Source of the DNA: Pseudomonas hamedanensis
Lineage (GTDB): Bacteria; Pseudomonadota; Gammaproteobacteria; Pseudomonadales; Pseudomonadaceae
DNA: 64,000 nt
Reading direction: 5' to 3'
Assembly (NCBI RefSeq): GCF_014268595.2
Contig: NZ_CP077091.1
Location: 4,694,001 to 4,758,000, forward strand
A model generated the notes under the pieces. That model ran no database searches. It was not told the DNA's origin and saw nothing but the letters and a program-made list of their open reading frames with translations. Positions 1 to 8,276 of the stretch are shown here, piece after piece (position 1 is the first letter of the stretch; every line of letters begins with the position of its first letter). The position numbers were made by a program, and so were the translations under genes.

Positions 1-137
1 GCAGCGCCAACCTGTGGGACGACGGCCTGATCGACCCGCGCGACACCCGCACCCTGCTCGGCTATTTGCTGGATATCTGCCACGAAGCCGACCTTCGCAA
101 GCTGCAACCCAACAGCTTCGGCGTCAGCCGCTTCTGA
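1..137 (+). CDS. atuC: Acyl-CoA carboxylase carboxyltransferase (beta) subunit, C-terminal end, probably geranyl-CoA carboxylase AtuC
   Basis: Only the last 44 codons are present, read from base 3 to the TGA at 135-137; the 5' part lies outside the window. The tail has the usual end of biotin-dependent acyl-CoA carboxylase beta subunits, with a helical stretch containing DPRDTR and ending in GVSRF. The identity as the geranyl-CoA rather than the methylcrotonyl-CoA enzyme rests on gene order. Carboxylase beta, acyl-CoA dehydrogenase, hydratase and carboxylase alpha follow each other as in atuCDEF, whereas in the liu (leucine) cluster the dehydrogenase comes first. The next gene starts 30 bases downstream, so the genes are probably one operon. 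Confidence 0.75.
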   Translation, partial: SANLWDDGLIDPRDTRTLLGYLLDICHEADLRKLQPNSFGVSRF

Positions 138-167
138 GCGCCACGGATCCTACGGAGAACAACAATA

Positions 168-1325
168 ATGATCTTCACCCCGGAACACGAAGCCTTGCGC
201 CGCACCGTCCGCCAGTTCGTCGAACACGAGATCAACCCGCACGTCGATGAGTGGGAGAAAGCCGGACGCTTTCCCATCCACGAGATTTTCCGCAAGGCTG
301 GCGACCTAGGTTTGCTGGGTATTTCCAAACCGGAAAAATTCGGCGGCATGGGCCTCGATTACAGCTATTCGATCGTAGCTGCCGAAGAGTTCGGCACCAT
401 CCATTGCGGTGGCATCCCAATGTCGATCGGCGTGCAGACCGACATGTGCACACCCGCGCTGGCCCGTTTCGGCTCCGATGAACTGCGCGAAGAATTCCTG
501 CGCCCGGCAATCAGCGGCGAGCAGGTGGGTTGCATCGGCGTTTCCGAAGTCGGCGCCGGCTCCGATGTCGCCGGACTGAAAACCACCGCGCGCAAGGACG
601 GTGACGACTACGTGATCAACGGCAGCAAAATGTGGATCACCAATTCGCCGAGCGCCGACTTCATCTGCCTGCTGGCCAACACCTCGGACGACAAACCGCA
701 CGTCAACAAGTCGCTGATCATGGTGCCGGTGAACACGCCGGGGATCAGCCTCGGTTCGCACCTGGACAAACTCGGCATGCGCAGCTCCGAAACCGCGCAG
801 GTGTTCTTCGACGACGTGCGCGTGCCTCAACGCAATCGCATCGGCCACGAAGGCGCAGGCTTCATGATGCAAATGCTGCAGTTTCAGGAAGAACGCCTGT
901 TCGGCGCGGCGAACATGATCAAGGGTCTGGAATATTGCGTCGACAGCACCATCGAGTACTGCAAGGAGCGCAAGACCTTCGGTAACGCGCTGATTGATAA
1001 CCAAGTCATCCATTTTCGCCTTGCCGAACTGCAGACTGAAATCGAATGCCTGCGCGCGCTGGTCTACCAGGCCACCGAGCAGTACATCAAAGGCCAGGAC
1101 GTGACGCGGCTGGCGTCGATGGCCAAGCTCAAGGCCGGACGCCTGGGCCGTGAAGTCAGTGATAGCTGCCTGCAATATTGGGGCGGCATGGGCTTCATGT
1201 GGGACAACCCGGTGGCCCGCGCCTACCGCGATGTGCGGCTGGTGTCGATTGGCGGCGGCGCTGACGAAATCATGCTGGGGATCATCTGCAAACTGATGGG
1301 CATCCTGCCGGGGAAAAAGAAATGA
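168..1325 (+). CDS. atuD: Acyl-CoA dehydrogenase, probably citronellyl-CoA dehydrogenase AtuD
   Basis: Encodes a 385-residue flavin acyl-CoA dehydrogenase, full length for the family. GVSEVGAGSD (about 124-133) and the MWITNS segment are the FAD and substrate signatures. Near the C-terminus the usual YEGT position reads GGGADE, so the common catalytic Glu is absent there. A Glu in FQEERL (E242) sits where isovaleryl-CoA dehydrogenase has its base, which suggests that type of active site (inference). In the acyclic terpene pathway this enzyme oxidises citronellyl-CoA to geranyl-CoA. A GGAG lies before the ATG, and the stop overlaps the atuE start as ATGA. AtuD is preferred over isovaleryl-CoA dehydrogenase because of the gene order. 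Confidence 0.8.
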   Translation: MIFTPEHEALRRTVRQFVEHEINPHVDEWEKAGRFPIHEIFRKAGDLGLLGISKPEKFGGMGLDYSYSIVAAEEFGTIHCGGIPMSIGVQTDMCTPALARFGSDELREEFLRPAISGEQVGCIGVSEVGAGSDVAGLKTTARKDGDDYVINGSKMWITNSPSADFICLLANTSDDKPHVNKSLIMVPVNTPGISLGSHLDKLGMRSSETAQVFFDDVRVPQRNRIGHEGAGFMMQMLQFQEERLFGAANMIKGLEYCVDSTIEYCKERKTFGNALIDNQVIHFRLAELQTEIECLRALVYQATEQYIKGQDVTRLASMAKLKAGRLGREVSDSCLQYWGGMGFMWDNPVARAYRDVRLVSIGGGADEIMLGIICKLMGILPGKKK

Positions 1326-2116
1326 GCCACCTGCCCGAGTGCCAGACGCTGCTGCTGGAACTGCACGGCGGTGTCTTGCACATCACCCTCAATCGCCCGG
1401 ACAGCCGCAACGCGATGAGCCTGCAAATGGTCGGCGAATTGCGTGCGCTGCTGGCCGCGGTACGCGATGACCGTGCGGTGCGGGCCTTGGTGCTCAACGG
1501 TGCCGGCGGGCATTTCTGCGCCGGCGGCGACCTCAAGGACATGGCCAACGCTCGGGCCCAGGGCGCGGAGGCTTACCGCGAGTTGAACCGGGCCTTCGGG
1601 GCCTTGCTCGAAGAAGCCCAGCACGCCCCACAAGTGCTGATCTGCCTGTTGCAAGGCGCCGTGCTGGGCGGCGGTTTGGGTCTGGCCTGCGTCAGCGATA
1701 TCGCTCTCGCCGATCACCAGGCGCAGTTCGGTTTACCGGAAACCAGCCTGGGGCTGATCCCGGCGCAAATCGCACCGTTTGTGGTGCAACGCATCGGGCT
1801 GACCGAAACCCGGCGACTGGCGCTGACCGCTGCGCGATTCGATGGCGCTGAGGCGCTGCGTTTGGGGCTGGTGCATTTCGTTGAACAGGATGCGCAGGCA
1901 CTGGCAGAACGACTGGATGAGGTGCTGCAACAAGTGCTGCGCTGCGCGCCTGAAGCGAACGCCGCAACCAAGAAATTGTTGTTGGCGAGTGCCGGGCAGC
2001 CGTCGAGTGAGTTGCTTGATGAGGCGGCTCAGTGGTTCAGCGCGGCGGTGACTGGCGCCGAAGGTGTGGAGGGAACCATGGCATTCATGCAGAAACGCAA
2101 ACCCGGGTGGGCCTGA
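1322..2116 (+). CDS. atuE: Enoyl-CoA hydratase/isomerase family, probably isohexenylglutaconyl-CoA hydratase AtuE
   Basis: Encodes a 264-residue crotonase-fold protein. The oxyanion-hole segments are visible as GAGGHFCAGGDL (about residues 60-71) and QGAVLGGGLGLA, and an active-site loop LPETSLGLIP follows. In the atu pathway this step hydrates isohexenylglutaconyl-CoA, the product of the carboxylase encoded by atuC and atuF. The start overlaps the atuD stop by four bases, which implies translational coupling. The sequence alone cannot separate it from methylglutaconyl-CoA hydratase (LiuC); the neighbours decide. Downstream the operon is interrupted by about 330 bases of repeats before atuF. 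Confidence 0.75.
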   Translation: MSHLPECQTLLLELHGGVLHITLNRPDSRNAMSLQMVGELRALLAAVRDDRAVRALVLNGAGGHFCAGGDLKDMANARAQGAEAYRELNRAFGALLEEAQHAPQVLICLLQGAVLGGGLGLACVSDIALADHQAQFGLPETSLGLIPAQIAPFVVQRIGLTETRRLALTAARFDGAEALRLGLVHFVEQDAQALAERLDEVLQQVLRCAPEANAATKKLLLASAGQPSSELLDEAAQWFSAAVTGAEGVEGTMAFMQKRKPGWA

Positions 2117-2118
2117 AA

Positions 2119-2448
2119 AAGCTTCGCGAGCAAGCCCGCTCCCACAGTTGAAATGCATTCCCCTGTAGGAGTGAGCCTGCTCGCGAAGAGGCCATCACAT
2201 TCACCGCCAACACCCAAGGGAAACCACCATGCCCACCCTCAAGCAAATCCCGGGTTGAAATGCATTCCAAATGTGGGAGCGGGCTTGCTCGCGAAAAGGC
2301 CATCACATTCACCGCCAACACCCAAGGAAAACCCACCATGCCCACCCTCAAGCAAATCCCGGGTTGAAATGCACTTCAAATGTGGGAGCGAGCCTGCTCG
2401 CGAAGAGGCCTGCACATTCACCGCCAACCCTTCAGGACACCCACCATG
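2119..2448 (+). repeat. Tandem repeat of about 108 bases combining a REP element with a copy of the atuF translation start
   Basis: Two full units (about 2151-2257 and 2258-2366) and a third partial unit running into the atuF start (2367-2448) are tandem copies, 107-109 bases apart. Each has a REP core (GTAGGAGTGAGCCTGCTCGCG or variants), then CACATTCACCGCCAAC, a purine-rich ribosome-binding stretch and CACCATGCCC. In the first two units the ATG opens a 9-codon frame, MPTLKQIPG-stop, at 2229-2258 and 2338-2367. In the third the ATG is the atuF start. An opposite-facing REP lies at 2120-2147. The copies have diverged slightly, so this is not a recent assembly artefact. Confidence 0.85.
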
Positions 2449-4407
2449 CCCGCCATTCACAAAATCCTGATCGCCAACCGCGGTGAAATCGCCTGCCGCA
2501 TCCAGCGTACCGCCCAGGCCCTCGGCTATCGCACCGTCGCCGTGTTCAGCGACGCCGACGCCGATGCGCTGCATGTGCAAATGGCCGATCAGGCCGTGCA
2601 CATCGGCCCGGCGCCGGTGCAGCAGTCCTATCTCAATATCGCAGCTATCCTCGACGCGGCCCTTCGCAGCGGTGCCGATGCCGTCCATCCTGGCTACGGT
2701 TTTCTCTCGGAAAACGCCGAGTTCGCCCGCGCCTGCAAAGACGCCGGCCTGACATTCATCGGCCCCAGCGTCGAAGCAATCGAACTGATGGGCAGCAAAC
2801 GCCTGTCGAAAATCGCCATGCTTGCGGCGGGCGTGCCGTGCATCGCCGGTTATCAGGACGCCGCGCAGGACGACGCCACTCTGCTGCGCGAGGCCGCACG
2901 CATCGGCTACCCGCTGATGATCAAGGCCAGCGCCGGCGGCGGCGGACGCGGCATGCGTCTGGTGCACGATGCCAGCGATCTGCCGGCGCAATTGCGCACC
3001 GCCCGTTCGGAAGCGTTGAACGGATTCGGCAGCGACGAACTGATCCTTGAGCAGGCATTGATCGAACCGCGTCACGTCGAAGTGCAGCTGTTCGGCGACC
3101 AGCACGGCAATCTGGTGTACCTCGGCGAACGCGACTGCTCGATCCAGCGCCGCCACCAGAAAGTCATCGAAGAAGCACCCTGCCCGGTGATGACCGCCGA
3201 GTTGCGTCAGGCCATGGGTGAGGCGGCGCTCAAGGCCGGTCGTGCCGTGGATTACGTCGGTGCCGGCACCGTGGAGTTTCTGCTCGACGCGCGCGGCCAG
3301 TTCTACTTTCTGGAAATGAATACGCGCTTGCAGGTCGAGCATCCAGTGACGGAAATGATCACTGGAATTGATCTGGTCGCCTGGCAACTGCGGGTTGCCG
3401 AAGGGCAGCCGCTGCCGCTGACTCAGGACCAGGTCCAGCTCACGGGTCACGCGATGGAGGTGCGCCTGTACGCAGAAGATCCTGCGCAGGACTTCCTGCC
3501 ACAAACCGGTCGCATCACGGCGTGGACGCCGGCCGAGCAACACGGGGCGCGCATCGACCACGGTCTGCTTGAAGGCCAGTCGATCAGCCCGTTCTACGAC
3601 CCGATGCTCGGCAAACTGATCGCCCACGGCGCCACCCGCGAAGAAGCGCGGCGCAAGCTGTTGCGCGCGGTGCAGGACACGGTACTGCTCGGCGTGCAAA
3701 GCAATCAACGATTACTCGAAAGCCTATTGCAACATCCGCAGTTCATCAGCGGACAGTTCAGCACCGCTTTCATCCAGCAACATTTTTCCCGCCATGCCTG
3801 CCTGAACGCCTATGTACCGACGGCGGAGCAACTGGCGATTGCCGTGGTGTTGTTCTATCAGGCCAGCGCCCTGCCCCATCGCCCGCCGCTGAATGGCTGG
3901 CGCAACAATGCCAGCGTGCCTTTGCACTATCGACTGGGCGGTGAAGAACAGGACTGGGCGCTGTGCGTGCTGGCGCGCCAATCCGGCGAATTCTCGGTGC
4001 AGGTCAGCGAACGCACGCTGACGGTAAAAGTCATCGAATTCACCGCGCAATCGATAACGCTCGACATCGACGGTTTGCGCCAACGCCACGCCTATCGTCT
4101 GGACGCGGAACAGCTTTGGCTGTTCACCCATCCGGGCAGCCTGCGCCTGCAGGATCGAACTCAGGCCGTGATCGACAGTCAGAGCAGCGTCAGCTCCGGC
4201 ACACTGAAAGCGCCGATGGACGGCGCCATCGTCGACGTACTGGTCAGCGAAGGCAGTATGGTCAGCAAAGGTCAGTTGCTGGTGGTGCTTGAGGCAATGA
4301 AAATGGAGCACCCGCTCAAGGCCGGAATCGACGGCGTGCTCAAGCGGGTGCAGGTCAAGGTCGGCGATCAGGTAAAAAATCGTCAGGTTCTGTTGCAGGT
4401 CGAGTAG
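2446..4407 (+). CDS. atuF: Biotin-dependent acyl-CoA carboxylase alpha subunit, probably geranyl-CoA carboxylase AtuF
   Basis: Encodes 653 residues with a biotin carboxylase part (about 1-445: KILIANRGEIA at the N-terminus, a glycine-rich SAGGGGRGM ATP loop, MNTRLQVEHPVTE) and a C-terminal biotin carrier domain. The carrier motif EAMKM places the biotinyl lysine at K619. It would carboxylate geranyl-CoA together with AtuC. I start it at 2446, where homology to biotin carboxylases begins; an upstream in-frame ATG only adds translated REP sequence. Its own ribosome-binding stretch (CAGGACAC) looks weaker than those of the two mini-ORF copies upstream. The methylcrotonyl-CoA enzyme is the alternative, disfavoured by gene order. 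Confidence 0.82.
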   Translation: MPAIHKILIANRGEIACRIQRTAQALGYRTVAVFSDADADALHVQMADQAVHIGPAPVQQSYLNIAAILDAALRSGADAVHPGYGFLSENAEFARACKDAGLTFIGPSVEAIELMGSKRLSKIAMLAAGVPCIAGYQDAAQDDATLLREAARIGYPLMIKASAGGGGRGMRLVHDASDLPAQLRTARSEALNGFGSDELILEQALIEPRHVEVQLFGDQHGNLVYLGERDCSIQRRHQKVIEEAPCPVMTAELRQAMGEAALKAGRAVDYVGAGTVEFLLDARGQFYFLEMNTRLQVEHPVTEMITGIDLVAWQLRVAEGQPLPLTQDQVQLTGHAMEVRLYAEDPAQDFLPQTGRITAWTPAEQHGARIDHGLLEGQSISPFYDPMLGKLIAHGATREEARRKLLRAVQDTVLLGVQSNQRLLESLLQHPQFISGQFSTAFIQQHFSRHACLNAYVPTAEQLAIAVVLFYQASALPHRPPLNGWRNNASVPLHYRLGGEEQDWALCVLARQSGEFSVQVSERTLTVKVIEFTAQSITLDIDGLRQRHAYRLDAEQLWLFTHPGSLRLQDRTQAVIDSQSSVSSGTLKAPMDGAIVDVLVSEGSMVSKGQLLVVLEAMKMEHPLKAGIDGVLKRVQVKVGDQVKNRQVLLQVE

Positions 4408-4476
4408 TCGCCCGGACACCGGCGCGGGGTTTGACTACGCTCTGAACAATCAGAACGCGAAATCAGGAACCCTGCG

Positions 4477-5019
4477 ATGCCACACTGGCTGGTCATAGAT
4501 CTGGAAGCCACCACCGATGAAGGCGGCTGGCCGGTCACGGAAATGGAAATTATCGAGATCGGCGCCACGCTGGTCGATCGTGCCGGGCGCGAGCAGGATC
4601 ACTTTCAACGCTTCGTCAAACCGACACGGCGGCCTTTGCTTACCCCGTTCTGTCGTGAGCTGACGCACATCAGCCAAGCCAATATCGACGCCGCCCAGCC
4701 GCTGACCGAGGTCTGGCCGGCGTTCGAACGCTGGCTCGCGCAGCATCAGCCGCGCCTCGAGGGTTGGGCCAGTTGGGGCGATTACGACCGCAAGCAGTTG
4801 CTCCAGGAATGGCAGCGCCTGCAACTCGACAGTGGCTTGAGCAAAGTGCCGCACATGAACCTCAAACAGCGCTTCGCCAAGGCCCGCCGCCTCGACCGGC
4901 CACTGGGGCTCAACGGCGCCCTGCAACTGGCCGGCATGCAGTTCAGCGGTCAGCAGCATCGCGCCCTGGAAGATGCGCGCAACACGGCCCGGTTGTTGCC
5001 GCTGGTGCTGCCGCTATAG
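4477..5019 (+). CDS. DEDDh-family 3'-5' exonuclease (KapD/ERI1 type)
   Basis: Encodes 180 residues with the layout of a DnaQ-like exonuclease. DLEAT (D8, E10) is the first metal-binding motif, ASWGDYD the second and HRALEDARNTARL the third, which makes it DEDDh. The central PFCRELTHISQ segment is typical of the KapD/ERI1 branch, whose members trim structured RNA or DNA 3' ends. It begins 69 bases after atuF but has no obvious functional link to terpene breakdown. The natural substrate cannot be read from the sequence. Confidence 0.8.
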   Translation: MPHWLVIDLEATTDEGGWPVTEMEIIEIGATLVDRAGREQDHFQRFVKPTRRPLLTPFCRELTHISQANIDAAQPLTEVWPAFERWLAQHQPRLEGWASWGDYDRKQLLQEWQRLQLDSGLSKVPHMNLKQRFAKARRLDRPLGLNGALQLAGMQFSGQQHRALEDARNTARLLPLVLPL

Positions 5020-5089
5020 GCACGTGACGGCGCTAAACGCCTTGTGCATACTGGCCGCCCCCTTTTAAGCCCTTTTCGAGGAATCGCCC

Positions 5090-5374
5090 ATGTTTAAAGT
5101 CAACGAGTACTTCGACGGCACCGTCAAGTCGATCGCCTTTGGCACCGCCGAGGGTCCAGCGACCATTGGCGTCATGGCCCCGGGCGAATACGAATTCGGC
5201 ACCAGCCAGCGTGAAATCATGCACGTGGTGTCCGGCGCGCTGAGCGTAAAACTGCCAGACAGCAGCGACTGGGAAACCTTCGCCGCCGGCAGCCAATTCA
5301 ACGTACCGGCCAACAGCAAGTTTCAGTTGAAAGTGGCGGTCGACACCGCTTATCTGTGCGAATACCGCGGCTGA
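5090..5374 (+). CDS. ppnP: Pyrimidine/purine nucleoside phosphorylase PpnP (DUF1255, cupin)
   Basis: Encodes 94 residues, the usual length of PpnP (YaiE). The protein is a small cupin; [21 protein letters not shown] covers the characteristic turn, and [16 protein letters not shown] the second strand pair. PpnP splits nucleosides with phosphate into base and ribose 1-phosphate and has broad specificity. A GAGG precedes the ATG. The gene ends before a terminator shared with the opposite-strand MOSC gene, so it is probably a single-gene unit. Confidence 0.88.
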   Translation: MFKVNEYFDGTVKSIAFGTAEGPATIGVMAPGEYEFGTSQREIMHVVSGALSVKLPDSSDWETFAAGSQFNVPANSKFQLKVAVDTAYLCEYRG

Positions 5375-5398
5375 TCCAGCCGTTGTCACCGCGCCAAA

Positions 5399-5436
5399 AA
5401 AATGCCCGTGTTCAGCAACACGGGCATTTTTGTTTC
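5399..5436. terminator. Bidirectional intrinsic terminator between ppnP and the MOSC gene
   Basis: AAATGCCCGTGTT, a short loop and AACACGGGCATTT form a long perfect stem flanked by A-rich and T-rich runs, so it can work on both strands. It sits between the converging genes at 5090-5374 and 5445-6251. Confidence 0.85.
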
Positions 5437-5444
5437 AGTGACAG

Positions 5445-6251
5445 TTATTCGAGGATCTCCACCGGCATGCCGACTTCCAGGCGACCATTGCCGTCATTGA
5501 CCAGGTTCTGTCCGAACATCGCGCCATCGGCGGTTGTCCGGTACTTTTGCAATGTCGCGAAAGGCTCACGGTCGGCGCTACGCTCACCGGTTTGTGGGTC
5601 GACGGTGGTCATGATGCAACGCGAGCACGGCTTGACCACGCGAAACTCGATATCGCCGATGCGAATACGCTTCCAGCCGTCCTCTGCGTAAGCCGCGCTG
5701 CCTTCGATAACCAGATTCGGGCGAAAACGCAGCATCTCCAGCGGTCGCCCGACTTTTTCCGACAAGTCCTGCCGGGATGCTTCGCCGATCAATAACAATG
5801 GATAACCGTCAGCAAACGCCACTTGGTCGTCGTCCTTGCCGAAACCCGATTGCGTGGTTCGCGCCCGCTCCAACGGCATTTGTACCAGCCGCGTCCGCTT
5901 GCCAAGGAAATCGCTGACGAAGCGCGCGGCTTCATCCCCGGCGTCCGGCACGCGCAGGGTGTCACGCCAGATCGTCACGCCACGCAGTTCGGCGTTATCG
6001 TCAGGTAACGCAATCTCGATCGAACCTTGCTCAGGAGTGTTGAGGGTCAAGCCGCCACGGGCATTCCACAGGGCCGACAGCTGGCTCATCTTCGCTTCGG
6101 CACGCTGGGTCAAAAAGCGGCCGCTGGCCTCGTCCACCAGCATCCAGCGTCGATCCCCCGCCAACCCCAACTTGTCCAGTTCGATGCTTTGCAGCACTTC
6201 GCCCTTGCCGGATTTCAACGGGTAACGATAAAGCGCGCTGAGACGCAGCAT
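5445..6251 (-). CDS. MOSC domain protein (YcbX-like, N-terminal beta-barrel plus MOSC)
   Basis: Encodes 268 residues. The N-terminal part (YPLKSGKGE, GDRRWMLVD) matches the MOSC N-terminal beta-barrel domain. The C-terminal MOSC domain has the conserved cysteine in VVKPCSRCIMTTVDP, about residue 198. YcbX-type proteins bind molybdenum cofactor and reduce N-hydroxylated compounds with a flavoprotein partner. E. coli YcbX also has a C-terminal ferredoxin domain; this protein is too short to carry one. Cofactor supply fits the molybdopterin genes about 6 kb away, but there is no operon link. Confidence 0.8.
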   Translation of the reverse strand: MLRLSALYRYPLKSGKGEVLQSIELDKLGLAGDRRWMLVDEASGRFLTQRAEAKMSQLSALWNARGGLTLNTPEQGSIEIALPDDNAELRGVTIWRDTLRVPDAGDEAARFVSDFLGKRTRLVQMPLERARTTQSGFGKDDDQVAFADGYPLLLIGEASRQDLSEKVGRPLEMLRFRPNLVIEGSAAYAEDGWKRIRIGDIEFRVVKPCSRCIMTTVDPQTGERSADREPFATLQKYRTTADGAMFGQNLVNDGNGRLEVGMPVEILE

Positions 6252-6317
6252 GGCCAGCTTCCTTGATGGAAAAACGCCACCCTATACGAGCTTGATCAGG
6301 AATCAAAGAGCAATAAC

Positions 6318-6405
6318 TGTAGGAGTGAGCCTGCTCGCGATAACGCTGTGTCAGGTAATGATTCGGGGCTGACACAGCGTTATCGCGAGCAGGCTCACTC
6401 CTACG
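6318..6405. repeat. Inverted pair of REP elements (REPIN)
   Basis: TGTAGGAGTGAGCCTGCTCG and its reverse complement flank a short centre. The complementarity extends inward through ATAACGCTGTGTCA, so the pair forms one long hairpin of about 36 base pairs. It separates the divergently spaced MOSC and CheV genes. Confidence 0.9.
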
Positions 6406-6417
6406 ATGGGTGTGTGA

Positions 6418-7353
6418 TCAGGCCGGCACTGCGTCGAGCATCAGACGCTGGCGCACCACGTCGACCAGCTTGTCCGGCTGGAACTTGGAGAGGAAGTTGT
6501 CGCAACCGACCTTTTTCACCATCGAGTCGTTAAAGCTGCCCGACAGCGAGGTATGCAGCACCACATACAGACCACGCAGACGCGGGTCGTTACGGATTTC
6601 GGTGGTCAGGCGGTAGCCGTCCATTTCCGGCATTTCCGCGTCAGTGAAGATCATCAGCAGCTTGTCGGTCATGTGCACACCGGTATCGGCCCAGGCCTTG
6701 AGCATGTTCAGCGCTTTCAAGCCGTCGCTGGCGATGTGCATCTTCACGCCGAGCTGGCCGAGGGTGTCACGCAGCTGCGAGAGCGCGACGTTGGAATCGT
6801 CCACCAGCAGCACTTCGCGACCACGGGCGCGCTCCAGCACCGGGTCGTCGAGTTTCTCGCGCGAGACCTTGGCGTTGTACGGGACGATTTCAGCAAGGAC
6901 TTTCTCGACGTCGATAATTTCCACCAACTGATCGTCGACCTTGCTGATCGCCGTCAGGTAGTGCTGACGGCCGGCACTGGCCGGTGGTGGCAGGATGGCT
7001 TCCCAGTTCATGTTGACGATGCGATCGACGCCGCCGACAAGGAATGCCTGAACCGAGCGGTTGTACTCGGTGACAATAATCGTGCTGTTGGGGCCCGGCA
7101 CCAGCGGGCGCATGCCGATCGCCTGGGACAGGTCGATCACTGGCAGCGTCTGCCCGCGCAGGTTGACCACACCGCACACGAACGGGTGACGCTGAGGCAT
7201 CAGCGTCAGTTTCGGCAGTTGCAGCACTTCCTGCACCTTGAACACGTTGATCGCGAACAATTGGCGTCCGGCGAGTCGAAACATGAGAATTTCCAGGCGA
7301 TTCTCACCCACCAGTTGCGTGCGTTGGTCTACCGTGTCGAGAATGCCGGCCAT
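6418..7353 (-). CDS. cheV: Chemotaxis coupling protein CheV (CheW domain plus receiver)
   Basis: Encodes 311 residues. An N-terminal CheW-like domain (about 15-165, with GVVNLRGQTLPVIDL) is followed by a CheY-like receiver (about 180-305) that has the acidic pair in LLVDDS and the phospho-acceptor Asp in FTDAEMPEMDG. CheV couples CheA to chemoreceptors and can be tuned by phosphorylation. I choose the ATG at 7353 because AGGAG lies eight bases before it; a start 11 codons earlier has no ribosome-binding site. The next gene on the other side encodes an Hpt-like protein, so the pair may share a signalling role. Confidence 0.88.
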   Translation of the reverse strand: MAGILDTVDQRTQLVGENRLEILMFRLAGRQLFAINVFKVQEVLQLPKLTLMPQRHPFVCGVVNLRGQTLPVIDLSQAIGMRPLVPGPNSTIIVTEYNRSVQAFLVGGVDRIVNMNWEAILPPPASAGRQHYLTAISKVDDQLVEIIDVEKVLAEIVPYNAKVSREKLDDPVLERARGREVLLVDDSNVALSQLRDTLGQLGVKMHIASDGLKALNMLKAWADTGVHMTDKLLMIFTDAEMPEMDGYRLTTEIRNDPRLRGLYVVLHTSLSGSFNDSMVKKVGCDNFLSKFQPDKLVDVVRQRLMLDAVPA

Positions 7354-7805
7354 CAATGACTCCTGGGCTTGTTCGGATGAATTCATTAAGAAGGTTTATC
7401 GGCTGCCGGGCGCGAATCTTGATCGCACAAAAAACATCCGCAAAATGCCACAGGCGGGCATTGATGTCACATTAACATCATGCTTTACTGGCTCTCGTTA
7501 TTTCATCTGCTACATTCAATGCGGCGCGACCTCAATTCGCACGTTAGGTTCCCGCGCCTAAGGGATTCCCCTACCCACAATCAGGCCCAACCTGATATTC
7601 GCAATATCCAATAGCCATTAATGTGACGCCATTCTCATTGCATGAACGGAGTCAGGCTATTGTGTGCGATCGCAGTTCAGTGGCAACACACCCCCTGGAA
7701 CCTCTCAGTCTGTGCACTTGCACGTCTGGGCGCGATCTGCCGACGATTCACGATCGTCACCACACACGGCATTCCCCCATCAGACATGACGTTGTGGAGA
7801 TAAGC
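7354..7805. other. Intergenic region between divergent cheV and the Hpt-like gene
   Basis: About 450 bases, more AT-rich than the genes around it, carrying the promoters of both divergent genes. I see no convincing reading frame, repeat or consensus promoter that I can place with certainty. Confidence 0.5.
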
Positions 7806-8276
7806 ATGCCAATCGACCGCAAAGACTGGGCGCAACGCTTCCCCGAGTTTCTGGTCGAGGCCGAAGCGCTCCTTGCCAAAACCGAAGAATGCCTGAGCCA
7901 CCTGCAACTGATCAGCAATGACAAGGATGCCATTGACTGCCTGCTCGCTACCCTGCTCAAACTGGCAAACCGGGCCGAAATGCTGGCGCTGGTGGCGATC
8001 TCCGAGTTCTGCCAGCACCTGCACAGCGTGATCGACAGCGCGCGGGTCCGGATCGACCTGCACCAGCAGGCACTCGATGCCTTGAAGGATTGCCTCACAC
8101 TGATGGCATGGCAGCTTGAGCTGGTCGACCAGCAGACCGGCCAACTGGATCTGGAAGAAAGCGAACAAACCGCACTGATCGAAGCGTTCGCCTTCCAGAT
8201 CGGTCAAGGCACTGTACAGCCGGCCCTGACGAGCAAACGTTTGCCCCGACTGGCTTTTTCCGAGCGTCAGGCCTGA
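7806..8276 (+). CDS. Hpt-domain-like protein lacking the phospho-accepting histidine
   Basis: Encodes 156 residues, almost all alpha-helical. The segment LLKLANRAEMLALVAISEFCQ and what follows align without gaps to the helix-turn-helix of Hpt domains (AHxLKGxAxxLGaxxLsexc), and an acidic helix precedes it. At the site of the phospho-histidine there is Leu, the usual Lys is Ala, and the glycine is replaced. It therefore should not carry phosphate by the normal route. Such degenerate Hpt proteins can act as docking or decoy partners (inference). GGAGATAAGC before the ATG at 7806 sets the start; an upstream frame extension has no such site. It diverges from cheV. I do not recognise a named homologue. 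Confidence 0.6.
   Translation: MPIDRKDWAQRFPEFLVEAEALLAKTEECLSHLQLISNDKDAIDCLLATLLKLANRAEMLALVAISEFCQHLHSVIDSARVRIDLHQQALDALKDCLTLMAWQLELVDQQTGQLDLEESEQTALIEAFAFQIGQGTVQPALTSKRLPRLAFSERQA

Noticed and set aside
306..1175. Long minus-strand frame antisense to atuD
   Set aside because: Mirror of a GC-rich gene: the encoded protein is His/Ala/Asp-rich with no domain, and atuD on the other strand has clear motifs.
2119..2448. Short direct repeats considered as a CRISPR array
   Set aside because: Units are about 108 bases and include a REP core and a gene start; there are no unique spacers of uniform length and no cas genes.
2239..3708. 489-codon minus-strand frame antisense to atuF
   Set aside because: Lies entirely opposite the biotin carboxylase domain; low-complexity translation without motif or ribosome-binding site.
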